From Deinococcus sp045062605 (GTDB lineage Bacteria > Deinococcota > Deinococci > Deinococcales > Deinococcaceae): 64,000 nt of DNA. Positions 38,813 to 50,764 of this stretch are shown here, piece by piece; the first letter of the stretch is position 1; every line of letters begins with the position of its first letter. The position numbers were made by a program, and so were the translations under genes. The notes below the pieces were generated by a model that saw only the letters and a list, made by a program, of their open reading frames with translations, was not told where the DNA came from and did not search any database. The stretch spans positions 1 to 64,000 of the forward strand of contig NZ_JBJGDW010000009.1 in assembly GCF_045062605.1 (NCBI RefSeq), written 5' to 3'.

Positions 38813-39835
38813 ATGCTTAATTTCACCATTCGACGGCTGGTTCAGATTCCTCTGGTCATGCTGATCCTCTCGGTCATCGTGATCGGCCTGACCCAACTGC
38901 TCACGCCCGAACAGCGCGCCGCGCCTTATATCCGCAGCGAGCAACAGGCCGCCCGCCTGGAGCAGATCATCACTGAGCGTGGCCTGCGCGATCCCTTCCC
39001 CGTGCAGTACGGGCGCTGGTTTTCCAACGTCGTCAAGGGCGACCTGGGCTATTCCAAGGCCAGCAATAAAGAGGTGACGGCCACCATCGCTGAGCGCCTC
39101 CCTAATACCATTGAACTGGCGCTGGTGACGGCTGTTCCTATCCTGCTGATCTCGATCTGGCTGGGCACGCTGAGTGCGCTGCACAAGGACAAATTGATCG
39201 ATCAGATCCTGCGGGTGGTGGTGGTGTTCGGTTACAGCCTGCCCACATTTGTGCTGGGGATTGTCCTGCTGGCGGTCTTCTACGCGTATCTGGGCTGGCT
39301 GCCCGGCGCAGGGCAACTGGACATCATCAACCAGTTCGCGGTGGGCGACCTGAAACGCTACACCGGCATGATGACCGTGGACGCCGCGCTGAACGGGCGC
39401 TGGGACATCGCTTGGGACGCGCTACGCCACATGATCCTACCCGCCGTGACACTGCTGGTCGTGCTGAGCGCCAACCTGGTCAAGGTGATGCGCAACAGCA
39501 TGCTGGAGGTGCTGACCAGCGATTACGTCCGCACCGCCCGCGCCAAGGGACTGTCCTCGAAGGTGGTCAACGGCAAGCACGCCCGCCGCAATGCGCTGCT
39601 GCCCATCGTAACGCTGGGCGGCTTTCTGGTGATCGGGTTGCTGGGCGGCTCGATCATCACCGAGACCATCTTCGCTTACCCCGGTATCGGGCAGTGGTTC
39701 GTGCAGGCCGCGCTGCAACTGGACATCGCCGGGGTCATGGGCTTTACCCTGCTCTCGGCGCTGCTGGTGGTCATCATGAGTACGGCGGTGGACCTGCTGT
39801 ACGGCGTTCTCGACCCCCGCGTGAGGTTCTTCTGA
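38813..39835 (+). CDS. Peptide ABC transporter permease (DppB/OppB type)
   Basis: Inner-membrane permease of 340 aa with one N-terminal helix and about five further helices. The DppB-type N-terminus (L-N-F-T-I-R-R-L-V-Q-I-P) is clear. The EAA coupling motif lies at Y-V-R-T-A-R-A-K-G-L-S, and the C-terminal D-L-L-Y-G-V-L-D-P-R-V-R is a strong family end. It pairs with the next gene. It has its own -10 box downstream of the SBP terminator. Confidence 0.9.
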   Translation: MLNFTIRRLVQIPLVMLILSVIVIGLTQLLTPEQRAAPYIRSEQQAARLEQIITERGLRDPFPVQYGRWFSNVVKGDLGYSKASNKEVTATIAERLPNTIELALVTAVPILLISIWLGTLSALHKDKLIDQILRVVVVFGYSLPTFVLGIVLLAVFYAYLGWLPGAGQLDIINQFAVGDLKRYTGMMTVDAALNGRWDIAWDALRHMILPAVTLLVVLSANLVKVMRNSMLEVLTSDYVRTARAKGLSSKVVNGKHARRNALLPIVTLGGFLVIGLLGGSIITETIFAYPGIGQWFVQAALQLDIAGVMGFTLLSALLVVIMSTAVDLLYGVLDPRVRFF

Positions 39836-39866
39836 TGCTCCGCCTAAATCCGGTCAGGAGGACCAC

Positions 39867-40895
<1,029 letters not shown>

Positions 40896-40907
40896 GTCCG
40901 GCCACCG

Positions 40908-40948
40908 AGGCGCGGCGTGTGGAAGCCATTCCCACCGCCGCGCTCTTT
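40908..40948 (+). terminator. Terminator after the permease operon
   Basis: GCGCGGCG pairs with CGCCGCGC across 18 bases and is followed by TCTTT. Confidence 0.6.
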
Positions 40949-40991
40949 CGATGTCTTTGACGATGGCGTCTTGCGTATCTCAGGGCCGAAG

Positions 40992-40997
40992 TAGACT
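40992..40997 (+). promoter_or_regulatory. Leaderless -10 box of the first Uma2 gene
   Basis: TAGACT ends 6 nt before ATG 41004. Confidence 0.6.
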
Positions 40998-41003
40998 ATC
41001 CCC

Positions 41004-41555
41004 ATGACCGAACCCGCCTACCAGACCATGACGGAAGAGGAATACCTGCGCTGGGACGGTCCACGGGATGCCAAATGGGAATTCGTGGACGGCTTTATCT
41101 ATGCCCAGGCAGGAGCCAGCAAACCGCATGGCCTCATTGCCGGGAATATCCTCCGGGTTCTCCTGAATGCGGCTGAGGACGGCCCCTGCTATGTCATTCC
41201 CAGTGACCTTAAAGTGCGCGTCTACCGCGATGGGCGTCCCCGCTACTACCTGCCGGACATCGTGGTGGTGTGCGAATCGAACATGGTGGGCAACGTCGAA
41301 ACCCAGCCCTGCCTGATCGTCGAAATCCTGAGCGCCAGCACCCGCTCGGTGGACGAGACCTTCAAGGCCAGCGACTATCAGCGATTGGAGAGTTTGCAGG
41401 GCTATCTGCTGGTGGACAGTGAGCGGCAGGGGGTCATGTTCCACCGCCGCACCGCACAGGGCTGGCAACTGGAAGCGGTGGACGAGTCGGTGCAGTTGCC
41501 GTGTCTGGACGTGTCGCTGAGTGTGGATGCGATTTACCGGAATGTGCCGCTGTAA
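41004..41555 (+). CDS. Uma2-family nuclease-like protein (DUF820), first of a pair
   Basis: 183 aa from the Uma2/DUF820 family, with a PD-(D/E)xK nuclease fold. It starts M-T-E-E-E-Y-L-R-W near residue 10, then K-W-E-F-V-D-G-F-I-Y. The core is Y-L-P-D-I-V-V-V-C followed by C-L-I-V-E-I-L-S-A-S-T. The conserved Asp and Glu expected for metal binding are present, with K-A-S-D-Y after them. The family is numerous in Cyanobacteria and Deinococcus, and its DNA target is unknown. A leaderless promoter is separate from that of the second copy. Confidence 0.85.
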   Translation: MTEPAYQTMTEEEYLRWDGPRDAKWEFVDGFIYAQAGASKPHGLIAGNILRVLLNAAEDGPCYVIPSDLKVRVYRDGRPRYYLPDIVVVCESNMVGNVETQPCLIVEILSASTRSVDETFKASDYQRLESLQGYLLVDSERQGVMFHRRTAQGWQLEAVDESVQLPCLDVSLSVDAIYRNVPL

Positions 41556-41581
41556 TGCTGCTGGCTCACAGCAACGTGAAG

Positions 41582-41587
41582 TAAGAT
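41582..41587 (+). promoter_or_regulatory. Leaderless -10 box of the second Uma2 gene
   Basis: TAAGAT ends 6 nt before ATG 41594. Confidence 0.6.
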
Positions 41588-41593
41588 ACCCCC

Positions 41594-42178
41594 ATGACCA
41601 GTTCGGCCCTCCAGAAAATCAGCGAGGCAGATTACCTCCGCACGGAGGAACACAGTCCGTTCAAGCGTGAGTACGTTGACGGCTTCGTGTACGCCCTGCA
41701 CGGCGAGGACAGTCCAAACGCTCAGGCTGGCGCACTCAGCAGGCATGGGCTGATCGGCACAAATATTATTGCCGCCCTGCACCGTCCCGCGCTGCGCCAG
41801 GGGTGCAAAGTCTATGCCAGCGATATGCGCGTGCGAATCCAGGCCAGGGGCGCGCGCTACTACTACCCTGATGTCGTGCTGACCTGCGAGGACATGGCCG
41901 ACGACGCCAGATATTGCAGCAGTCCGTGTCTTCTCGTCGAGGTGCTGAGCCAGAGTACGCAGGTGGTAGGCCGGGGCCAGAAACTTTCCGAGTACACGGC
42001 GTTGCCCAGCCTTCAGGGGTATCTGATGGTGGACACGGCCACCCGCGCCGCCCGGCTGTACACCCGTGAGGGCGACGGTTGGGGCGAGCAGTATGTCGAG
42101 GGCTCTGGATCGCTCCGGCTGCCCTACGTACCTGTGGAGCTGATGCTGGACGGGTTGTACGAGGGGACGAGCCTTTAA
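41594..42178 (+). CDS. Uma2-family nuclease-like protein (DUF820), second of a pair
   Basis: 194 aa, tandem paralogue of the preceding gene but clearly diverged. It has I-S-E-A-D-Y-L-R-T-E-E and K-R-E-Y-V-D-G-F-V-Y at the N-terminus and a 10-residue insertion before the R-H-G-L-I-G helix. The nuclease core is Y-Y-P-D-V-V-L-T-C and C-L-L-V-E-V-L-S-Q-S-T. Catalytic acidic residues are conserved. It ends 7 bp from the convergent DUF559 gene. Confidence 0.85.
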   Translation: MTSSALQKISEADYLRTEEHSPFKREYVDGFVYALHGEDSPNAQAGALSRHGLIGTNIIAALHRPALRQGCKVYASDMRVRIQARGARYYYPDVVLTCEDMADDARYCSSPCLLVEVLSQSTQVVGRGQKLSEYTALPSLQGYLMVDTATRAARLYTREGDGWGEQYVEGSGSLRLPYVPVELMLDGLYEGTSL

Positions 42179-42185
42179 CCCAGTT

Positions 42186-42557
42186 TTACGGCAGCGTACC
42201 GCTGTTAGCCTCAGTACACGTCCCCGCAAGCCTCGCGCACACCCCCGCAAAATTCCCCTCCACCTCTGCGTTCCCGTAACGCAGCACCTGCACCCCGGCC
42301 TCTGCCAGCACCCGCGAACGCTGGGCGTCGTATGCCTGCGCCTCCGCCGAATCATGCGATCTGCCGTCCAGCTCGATGCATAGCCGCAGCGACGGCGCGT
42401 AGAAGTCCAGCACGTAGCCCAGGAGTGGGACTTGACGGCGGAACTTGACCGGGTGGGTTCGCAAAAACTCGAACCACAATTTGCGTTCGGCGGGGGTCTG
42501 TCCGTTTCGCAACTCCCGCGCTCGTGGGGCCAGTTTACGGGTGTAGTTCTCGCACAT
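42186..42557 (-). CDS. DUF559 endonuclease-like protein (Vsr fold)
   Basis: 123 aa, similar to very-short-patch-repair endonucleases. A basic N-terminal stretch (A-R-E-L-R-N-G-Q-T-P-A-E-R-K-L-W) leads to the core K-F-R-R-Q-V-P-L-L-G-Y-V-L-D-F-Y-A-P, then C-I-E-L-D-G-R-S-H-D with the conserved acidic residues and H. The family lies in the PD-(D/E)xK superfamily; its physiological target is unknown. The start ATG 42557 carries TAAGGT 6 nt upstream. Confidence 0.88.
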   Translation of the reverse strand: MCENYTRKLAPRARELRNGQTPAERKLWFEFLRTHPVKFRRQVPLLGYVLDFYAPSLRLCIELDGRSHDSAEAQAYDAQRSRVLAEAGVQVLRYGNAEVEGNFAGVCARLAGTCTEANSGTLP

Positions 42558-42563
42558 AGCCTT

Positions 42564-42569
42564 ACCTTA
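42564..42569 (-). promoter_or_regulatory. Leaderless -10 box of the DUF559 gene
   Basis: TAAGGT on the minus strand ends 6 nt before ATG 42557. Confidence 0.55.
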
Positions 42570-42577
42570 CGCGGGGA

Positions 42578-42704
42578 CAACCCCTCAGTCGGCTTCGCCG
42601 CCAGCTCCCCTCAAAAGGGAGCCAAAAAGCGCCGGAAATGCCGTGTGGGTGGCGTTCTAGAGCCTCCCTTCTAAGGGGAGGTGGCCCGTAAGGCCGGAGG
42701 GGTT
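42578..42704. repeat. Palindromic repeat, family B copy 2
   Basis: The ends are AACCCCTC and GGAGGGGTT. The left arm CCCCTCAGTCGGCTTCGCCG is nearly identical to the other two copies, and the right arm carries CTCCCTTCTAAGGGGAGG. It lies between the DUF559 gene and the AT-rich OLD gene, at the composition boundary. Confidence 0.8.
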
Positions 42705-42781
42705 TACGCAGCCCCACCGCCCACTTCCTACCCCCCAACCCCAGCCCCACCACGCCCAAGCACGGGCTTTGAGCAAATGAC

Positions 42782-44743
42782 TTATTTTATATTTTCCTTG
42801 ATCATTTTAATCGTTTTTTCGGCTACTTCTACCAAATCACTATTATGTTCCTCAGATGATGTTGAATTTATCTTATCTCGTATAATCCGCATGACAGAGC
42901 CTTTGTTAAATCTCGTAACATTATGTAGCTCCATATACTTTATTATACGATCTAATATAGGCATGTTGCCACTAGGGAAACTGATTCGAGCGACGCCGTT
43001 ATCTTTTAAGTCTTTTCCGTACAATTCTTTTACAGCTTCAGTGTACATTTTCTCCGGTACCAAGTCTTCGATAGTAAACAATCCATTTCTTGATAATATT
43101 GTATTAATTTGCAAAACACTTGCACGCCCATCAGATACTTTCAAAAGCCATTTCTCCTTCAGTTCTTTATGAGCGGCATTTCCTTCATCATCTGAGTCAA
43201 GTAAGCAAACGACTTTGAGCTTCTGCCCTATCATGAATGTAGTGAGCAGTGCAGCAGCGTGAGCACCTCTGGAGGGAGAAATTAAAGTTTCACTCTCCAG
43301 ACTTTCTTTACCCAAGCGCCTTAGTAAATTGTCAAAAGCTGTCAATAGCCAATAGTCATGTACACCCTCTGTCACAACGTTGCTATCTGATATGAAGAAA
43401 TTCTGTGCATAATCCATGCCTAAGGCTGACTGAAGGACAAATTTAGTGTCATTATCTCCGCTTAAAATATCATAGTCAACCGTCGTGCCTTTTGAATCGT
43501 CACGTACAACTCTAATCCTTTCTGGATACTTTAAGTCAATCATGAATGGAAGGTGCGTACTATAAATTATAGTGTTATTCTCAGAATATTCTTCTAGTCT
43601 TCTTAGCATATCAATTTGCGCGTCAGGGTGTAAGTATATACCAGGCTCATCAAGAATTATAATTGTGTTCTTATAGTCTCGTTTTATTCCATATGCCAGT
43701 GTTAAGTCAAACGAGAAAAACCATTTGAACCCTTTTGATCTCTCTTCCAAATCTATTAAACTGCCACCTAAATCGTCTTCCACAAATGTATAGAAATTAT
43801 CACCATCTACTCTAAATTGAATCTTATAATTACGCTGTGACCACCGATTTTTTAAGAAATTAGTTAAACGCCTACTTGCGTCATCAATATCTAACTGTCT
43901 TTCCATATTAGTTATTTTTGTAGACTTCTCTATTTCCTGTTCAACATCTAAACCAGCTAAATCAAGGATAGTTAGGAAAGTCTTATCTTCACTTGTCAGG
44001 GATTCTGCCTTAAATCTGCTATGTATCACTGATAGCTCTGCTCTGCCGCGAAAAGTCGAGTATTCGTCAAGGTATATAAACTTTGGTATTGTATCGGTAA
44101 TCCATTTGTCGATCTTGGATTCCATCATAGCAAATTTATCTAAATACGAAACCATGTCGTCGATGAAATCTTTTACATGCGCAGCAATCGATTTTTCATC
44201 AGATGGGCCAAATTTCTCGGCAGCTTCAGCAACTAGCGCGAGAAGTTTTTTTCTTGACCAAGAGGGCAAAAAATTCCTTCCTCGTTTAACATAATTGTCT
44301 AGCTCAGGTATATCTTGAGGTAAATGATCAATCGCATACTGATCATAGAAATTTTTTATATATTCAACCGTATATTTCAGCTTCGGATTGCCATTCACAT
44401 ATGGGAACAACTGATCATAGCTGCTACGAACTTCAACAAAGCTAATTTCAATTTCGTTATCATCGATTATCTCTTTAACTTTGGCGATCTCCTCATCACT
44501 TAGCGAGAAACGCATCGTGCAAACAATCTCACTCGAATCCCTGTTTACACGATCACTTCTCGGCCAATCAGTATTGACCGAGTATGCTTCACTATACATA
44601 GGATTAGACAGATATAGCACTTGAAGTACAGAAGATTTGCCAGATTCATTCTTTCCAACTAAAACAGTCAAATCGTTAACGTCAATTTCGCCACTGTCTA
44701 TGACAGAACGGAAATTTGTGATCCTAAATGTCGTCAGATTCAT
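42782..44743 (-). CDS. OLD-family AAA ATPase with TOPRIM domain, putative defence nuclease
   Basis: 653-aa overcoming-lysogenization-defect type protein. The N-terminal ABC/AAA ATPase has Walker A G-K-N-E-S-G-K-S-S near residue 31 and Walker B T-I-I-I-L-D-E-P-G-I-Y-L-H near 370. The C-terminal TOPRIM region has V-T-E-G-V-H-D-Y and C-L-L-D-S-D-D-E-G-N, which bind metal for DNA cleavage. Such proteins act alone or with a UvrD-like helicase (Gabija); no helicase is adjacent. The gene is strikingly AT-rich against GC-rich neighbours, strong evidence of horizontal transfer, and its codons are unlike the host. The start is ATG 44743, after a consensus TATAAT. Confidence 0.88.
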   Translation of the reverse strand: MNLTTFRITNFRSVIDSGEIDVNDLTVLVGKNESGKSSVLQVLYLSNPMYSEAYSVNTDWPRSDRVNRDSSEIVCTMRFSLSDEEIAKVKEIIDDNEIEISFVEVRSSYDQLFPYVNGNPKLKYTVEYIKNFYDQYAIDHLPQDIPELDNYVKRGRNFLPSWSRKKLLALVAEAAEKFGPSDEKSIAAHVKDFIDDMVSYLDKFAMMESKIDKWITDTIPKFIYLDEYSTFRGRAELSVIHSRFKAESLTSEDKTFLTILDLAGLDVEQEIEKSTKITNMERQLDIDDASRRLTNFLKNRWSQRNYKIQFRVDGDNFYTFVEDDLGGSLIDLEERSKGFKWFFSFDLTLAYGIKRDYKNTIIILDEPGIYLHPDAQIDMLRRLEEYSENNTIIYSTHLPFMIDLKYPERIRVVRDDSKGTTVDYDILSGDNDTKFVLQSALGMDYAQNFFISDSNVVTEGVHDYWLLTAFDNLLRRLGKESLESETLISPSRGAHAAALLTTFMIGQKLKVVCLLDSDDEGNAAHKELKEKWLLKVSDGRASVLQINTILSRNGLFTIEDLVPEKMYTEAVKELYGKDLKDNGVARISFPSGNMPILDRIIKYMELHNVTRFNKGSVMRIIRDKINSTSSEEHNSDLVEVAEKTIKMIKENIK

Positions 44744-44750
44744 TCGTCGA

Positions 44751-44756
44751 ATTATA
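44751..44756 (-). promoter_or_regulatory. Consensus -10 box of the OLD gene
   Basis: A perfect TATAAT on the minus strand ends 7 nt before ATG 44743. The horizontally acquired gene thus fits the leaderless layout of the host. Confidence 0.6.
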
Positions 44757-44785
44757 CTCTGGGAATGAATATATGAGCAGAGATA

Positions 44786-44813
44786 GCCCCCGCCCAGTTT
44801 CCCAGGCGGGGGC
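44786..44813 (-). terminator. Hairpin after the aconitase gene
   Basis: GCCCCCGCC (44,786) pairs with GGCGGGGGC (44,805) across 10 bases. It stands 24 bp past the aconitase stop. No T-tract follows on the minus strand, so it is a strong stem with uncertain termination. Confidence 0.6.
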
Positions 44814-44837
44814 CATCACTTTCCTACTTTCATCGGA

Positions 44838-47561
<2,724 letters not shown>

Positions 47562-47598
47562 TGTTGATAGCCTCCTTGCCCTCGCGGGCGTTCCCTCT

Positions 47599-47604
47599 AT
47601 CATA
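47599..47604 (-). promoter_or_regulatory. -10 box of the aconitase gene
   Basis: TATGAT on the minus strand lies 37 nt before ATG 47561. Together with the SD this makes aconitase a normally leadered gene. Confidence 0.45.
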
Positions 47605-47683
47605 TGCCGCGATGGGCAGAAATCGGGCGTCACCCGCCCAGTCACGACGTTCATCTTATGTTACTACTTCAGGAACAACACAG

Positions 47684-47691
47684 TATCTAAT
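47684..47691 (+). promoter_or_regulatory. -10 region of the DNA-binding-like gene
   Basis: TATCTAAT lies 16 nt before ATG 47708, with AAGAGG between, so a short leader with SD is likely. Confidence 0.45.
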
Positions 47692-47707
47692 TTTAAGAGG
47701 TTTTCCC

Positions 47708-48532
47708 ATGCCAGAGCAACTCGAACCCCACCAGAAAGCCAGATTGACCGCCCTGGAAACCACCGTCCGCGACGGCCTGCGCGACTTCCGCCGCACCGGG
47801 CAGGCGCTGAGTGAAATCCGCGACAACGAATTCTTCCGCGCAGGGTACGACTCCTTTGAATCCTATTTGCAGGACCGCTGGGGCTTCACGCCGCCGCAGG
47901 CCGGGCGACTGATGGAGGCGGCGGACGTGGCGAAAGTGCTGGACCCGCTGGGCATCCAGCCCAAAAACGAGGCGCAGGCCCGCACCTTCAAGGCCGCCGC
48001 GAAACTGGTCACCGAACTGGAGCCGGAAGACCAGCGCGTGGTGGCCCGACTGGTGGAAGGCGTCATGCCCCCCCAGGCTGAGGGCGACGATTCCCCGCCC
48101 TGGGACCTGCCCGCCGCCGAGGTTCGCATCATGGCGAGCGTGGTTAAAAAACTGGACGCCGACGCTACCGTTTACCACCCCGAAAACGGGCGCGAGGTGG
48201 CAATGGGCACCCTCAGCGGCCCCGAACGCTATGAGGTCATCCGCACGCATGTGGATCAGAAGACCCAGGCGTACCGCGAAAAGCAGGAGGCCAAAGCAAA
48301 CGCCCCGCAGGCCGAGAACGTCAACTGGGGCGACTGGGTCCTGAATTACGCGGCGCAGAACCTGGGGCCGGGGCAGCGGCTGGAGCTGGTGGTGGAACCG
48401 GACGGCAGCGGCGCAAGTCGCGCGGTGGCAAGGGTGGTAGACGGCAACACGGGTGAGGTGCTGGCGGCAGGCCAGGGGGCCGTGACGCTGAAGAAAGCGG
48501 CTTTAAATCTGGCGGCGGAGGTTCGGGGATAG
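47708..48532 (+). CDS. Hypothetical protein with plasmid-protein-like N-terminal helical domain
   Basis: 274 aa, soluble. The N-terminal 70 residues (R-D-G-L-R-D-F-R-R-T-G-Q-A-L-S-E-I-R-D, then S-F-E-S-Y-L-Q-D-R-W-G-F-T-P-P-Q-A-G-R-L) resemble the domain found before DNA-binding regions in phage and plasmid proteins. The rest is charged and shows no motif I can name. It diverges from aconitase but needs no link with it. A regulatory or DNA-binding role is an inference from the N-terminus only. Confidence 0.65.
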   Translation: MPEQLEPHQKARLTALETTVRDGLRDFRRTGQALSEIRDNEFFRAGYDSFESYLQDRWGFTPPQAGRLMEAADVAKVLDPLGIQPKNEAQARTFKAAAKLVTELEPEDQRVVARLVEGVMPPQAEGDDSPPWDLPAAEVRIMASVVKKLDADATVYHPENGREVAMGTLSGPERYEVIRTHVDQKTQAYREKQEAKANAPQAENVNWGDWVLNYAAQNLGPGQRLELVVEPDGSGASRAVARVVDGNTGEVLAAGQGAVTLKKAALNLAAEVRG

Positions 48533-48573
48533 GGAGAACCCTTGTCGTTGGGTTGCTGGGGTTGCTGCTTGCG

Positions 48574-48705
48574 GTTTAACCCCTCCGCCCCTTCGGGGCA
48601 CCTCCCCTCAAGGGGAGGCAAGGGTTTTCTCGTTTGGCACGGTGAACTGCGACTCTTGGCTCCCCTTGAGGGGAGCTGGCAGCGAAGCTGACTGAGGGGT
48701 TAAAC
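48574..48705. repeat. Palindromic repeat, family B copy 3
   Basis: Perfect 12-bp ends GTTTAACCCCTC and GAGGGGTTAAAC. The right arm in reverse complement is CCCCTCAGTCAGCTTCGCTG, matching copies 1 and 2. Two CTCCCCT/AGGGGAG hairpins lie inside. It stands between the DNA-binding-like gene and the gamma-glutamyltransferase gene. Confidence 0.85.
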
Positions 48706-48818
48706 CGTCGCCCCCACCCTGCCCCTCAACCAAATCCACCCTCCTCTCCTCTCTCCCATATGTCATGCTGAAGGCTCCGAAGATCACAATTCGCCACATT
48801 CACCTGGGGAGGGGAAAG

Positions 48819-50603
48819 ATGACGCAGAGCTTTAAAACGGGCGGCTTGAAACGGGGAGTCCTGTTGCTGGGCGCGGCGCTGCTGCTGGGGCAGGGCAGCC
48901 TGGGCTGGGCGCAGGTGGGCGCAGCCGGGGCCAAGGTGCCCTCTGCGACGGGCACGGGCGGCGCAGTCGCCACCGTGGACCATGACGCCAGCATGGCCGC
49001 CATGAAAATTCTGGAAGCGGGCGGCAATGCGGTAGACGCTGCCGTGGCCGCCGCCGCCACCCTGGGCCTGACCGAGCCGTTCTCGTGCGGCGTGGGCGGC
49101 GGCGGCTTCATGGTGGTGTATCTGGCAAAGGAAAAGCGCGTGATCACTATTGACCACCGAGAGATGGCCCCCGCGTCGTTCACGCCGTCGGTGTTTCTGG
49201 AAGACGGCAAGCCGATTGCCTTTGGCGAGCGCGTGACCAGCGGCCTCTCAGCGGGGGTGCCCGGCACGGTGATGGGCTGGCAGGAAGCGCTGCGCCGCTA
49301 CGGCACCAAAACGTTTGCGGAGGTGCTGGCCCCGGCCATTGCTCTGGCCAAGAGTGGCTACGTGGTGGACGACTACTTCCAGAGTCAGGTCAAGGACAAC
49401 CAGGACCGCTTCAAGACCTTTACCAGTTCTGCCGCGCTGTACCTGCCGGGGGGCAACCTGCCCGCCGTGGGCAGCAAACTGAACAACCCGGATATGGCCC
49501 GCACCTACGAGGCCATCGCAGCGGGCGGCGCGCAGGCGTTCTACACCGGAGCAATCGCGCAGGCGATGGTCAGCACCGTGAATACGCCCCCAGTCGCGCC
49601 CGGCAGCACCGCCAACGTCCGCAAGGGCAACTGGACGCTGGCGGACGTGGCCAATTACGAGGCGCGCATCCGCCAACCCACCGTCAACACCTACCGGGGC
49701 TACACGGTCTATGGGATGCAGCCGCCCTCCAGCGGCGGCCTGACCATCGGCGAAACGCTGAATATCTTGGAAGGTTACGACATCGCCAAGATGAGCGAGG
49801 CGGACGCGTATCACCGCTACATTGAAGCCTCGCGGCTGGCCTTCGCGGACCGGGGCGCGTACATGGCGGACCCCGAATACACCGACGTGCCGCAGACCGG
49901 GTTGCTGAGCAAAGAGTTCGCGGCCACGCGGCGGGCATTGATCGGGGAGAAGGCCGCACCGGGAGCAGTCGCGGCGGGCAATCCCTTCAAGTTCCAGACC
50001 GATCCCAGCATGCCCTTGCTGCCCGCCCCTGCCGGGCTGGAAGGCAACGACACCACACACCTGACGGTCAGCGACGCCGAGGGCAACGTCGTGTCGTACA
50101 CCTTCACCATCGAGACCATCGGGGGCAACGGCATGGTGGTCCCCGGCTACGGGTTCCTGCTGAACAACGAGCTGACCGACTTCGACGCCGTGGCCCCGCA
50201 CCCCAACATCCCGGAGGCGGGCAAGCGGCCACGCTCGTCGATGAGTCCCACCATCATCCTGAAGGACGGCAAGCCGGTGCTGGCGCTGGGCAGTCCGGGC
50301 GGCTCCACCATCATTACCACCGTGGATCAGGCCATCATGAACATTCTGGACCGGGGAATGACCGTGCAGGCGGCCATTGTTGCGCCGCGCTATTCCCAGC
50401 GCAACGGGGCCACCACCACTGTCGATCAGGGCGGCGAGAAAACAGAGCTGGCAAAGGCGCTGGAGGCGCTGGGGCACAAATGGTCCACCACCGACGCCAA
50501 CGGCAAGCTGGCCGTGATCCAGTTCGGCGCAGATGGCAAAGTCACCGCAGGCACCGAGTCAAAACGGGGCGGCGGGGGCAGCGCGCTGGTGCAGAAGCCG
50601 TAA
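48819..50603 (+). CDS. ggt: Gamma-glutamyltransferase
   Basis: Cleaves gamma-glutamyl bonds of glutathione-like compounds and transfers the glutamyl group; a self-processed exported enzyme. 594 aa. A signal peptide (G-V-L-L-L-G-A-A-L-L-L-G-Q-G-S-L-G-W-A-Q) is followed by the large subunit with G-G-N-A-V-D-A-A-V and G-V-G-G-G-G-F. The nucleophilic Thr is in N-D-T-T-H-L-T-V (about residue 412), which begins the small subunit, and P-R-S-S-M-S-P-T lies downstream. GGGGAGGGGAAAG before ATG 48819 sets the start. Confidence 0.93.
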   Translation: MTQSFKTGGLKRGVLLLGAALLLGQGSLGWAQVGAAGAKVPSATGTGGAVATVDHDASMAAMKILEAGGNAVDAAVAAAATLGLTEPFSCGVGGGGFMVVYLAKEKRVITIDHREMAPASFTPSVFLEDGKPIAFGERVTSGLSAGVPGTVMGWQEALRRYGTKTFAEVLAPAIALAKSGYVVDDYFQSQVKDNQDRFKTFTSSAALYLPGGNLPAVGSKLNNPDMARTYEAIAAGGAQAFYTGAIAQAMVSTVNTPPVAPGSTANVRKGNWTLADVANYEARIRQPTVNTYRGYTVYGMQPPSSGGLTIGETLNILEGYDIAKMSEADAYHRYIEASRLAFADRGAYMADPEYTDVPQTGLLSKEFAATRRALIGEKAAPGAVAAGNPFKFQTDPSMPLLPAPAGLEGNDTTHLTVSDAEGNVVSYTFTIETIGGNGMVVPGYGFLLNNELTDFDAVAPHPNIPEAGKRPRSSMSPTIILKDGKPVLALGSPGGSTIITTVDQAIMNILDRGMTVQAAIVAPRYSQRNGATTTVDQGGEKTELAKALEALGHKWSTTDANGKLAVIQFGADGKVTAGTESKRGGGGSALVQKP

Positions 50604-50616
50604 GTTTTTAAGCAGT

Positions 50617-50655
50617 CCGGGCCGCCTCACGCTCATTTCTGGGTTTGAGGCGGCC
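50617..50655 (+). terminator. Terminator after ggt
   Basis: GGCCGCCTCA pairs with TGAGGCGGCC, followed by TTA. It lies within 15 bp of the stop. Confidence 0.6.
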
Positions 50656-50715
50656 TTACTGTTGCGACAGCACGTTTTACGGCCATACATTTTGCAGCAA
50701 TACGTTCAGGGTATG

Positions 50716-50745
50716 AAAAAGGGCAGCGCACTCCCGCACTGCCCT
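50716..50745 (-). terminator. Rho-independent terminator of the BMP gene
   Basis: On the minus strand AGGGCAG/CTGCCCT forms the stem and TTTTT follows. The ggt and BMP genes are convergent, and each has its own hairpin. Confidence 0.8.
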
Positions 50746-50764
50746 GATGATGACTCGGTTCTCG

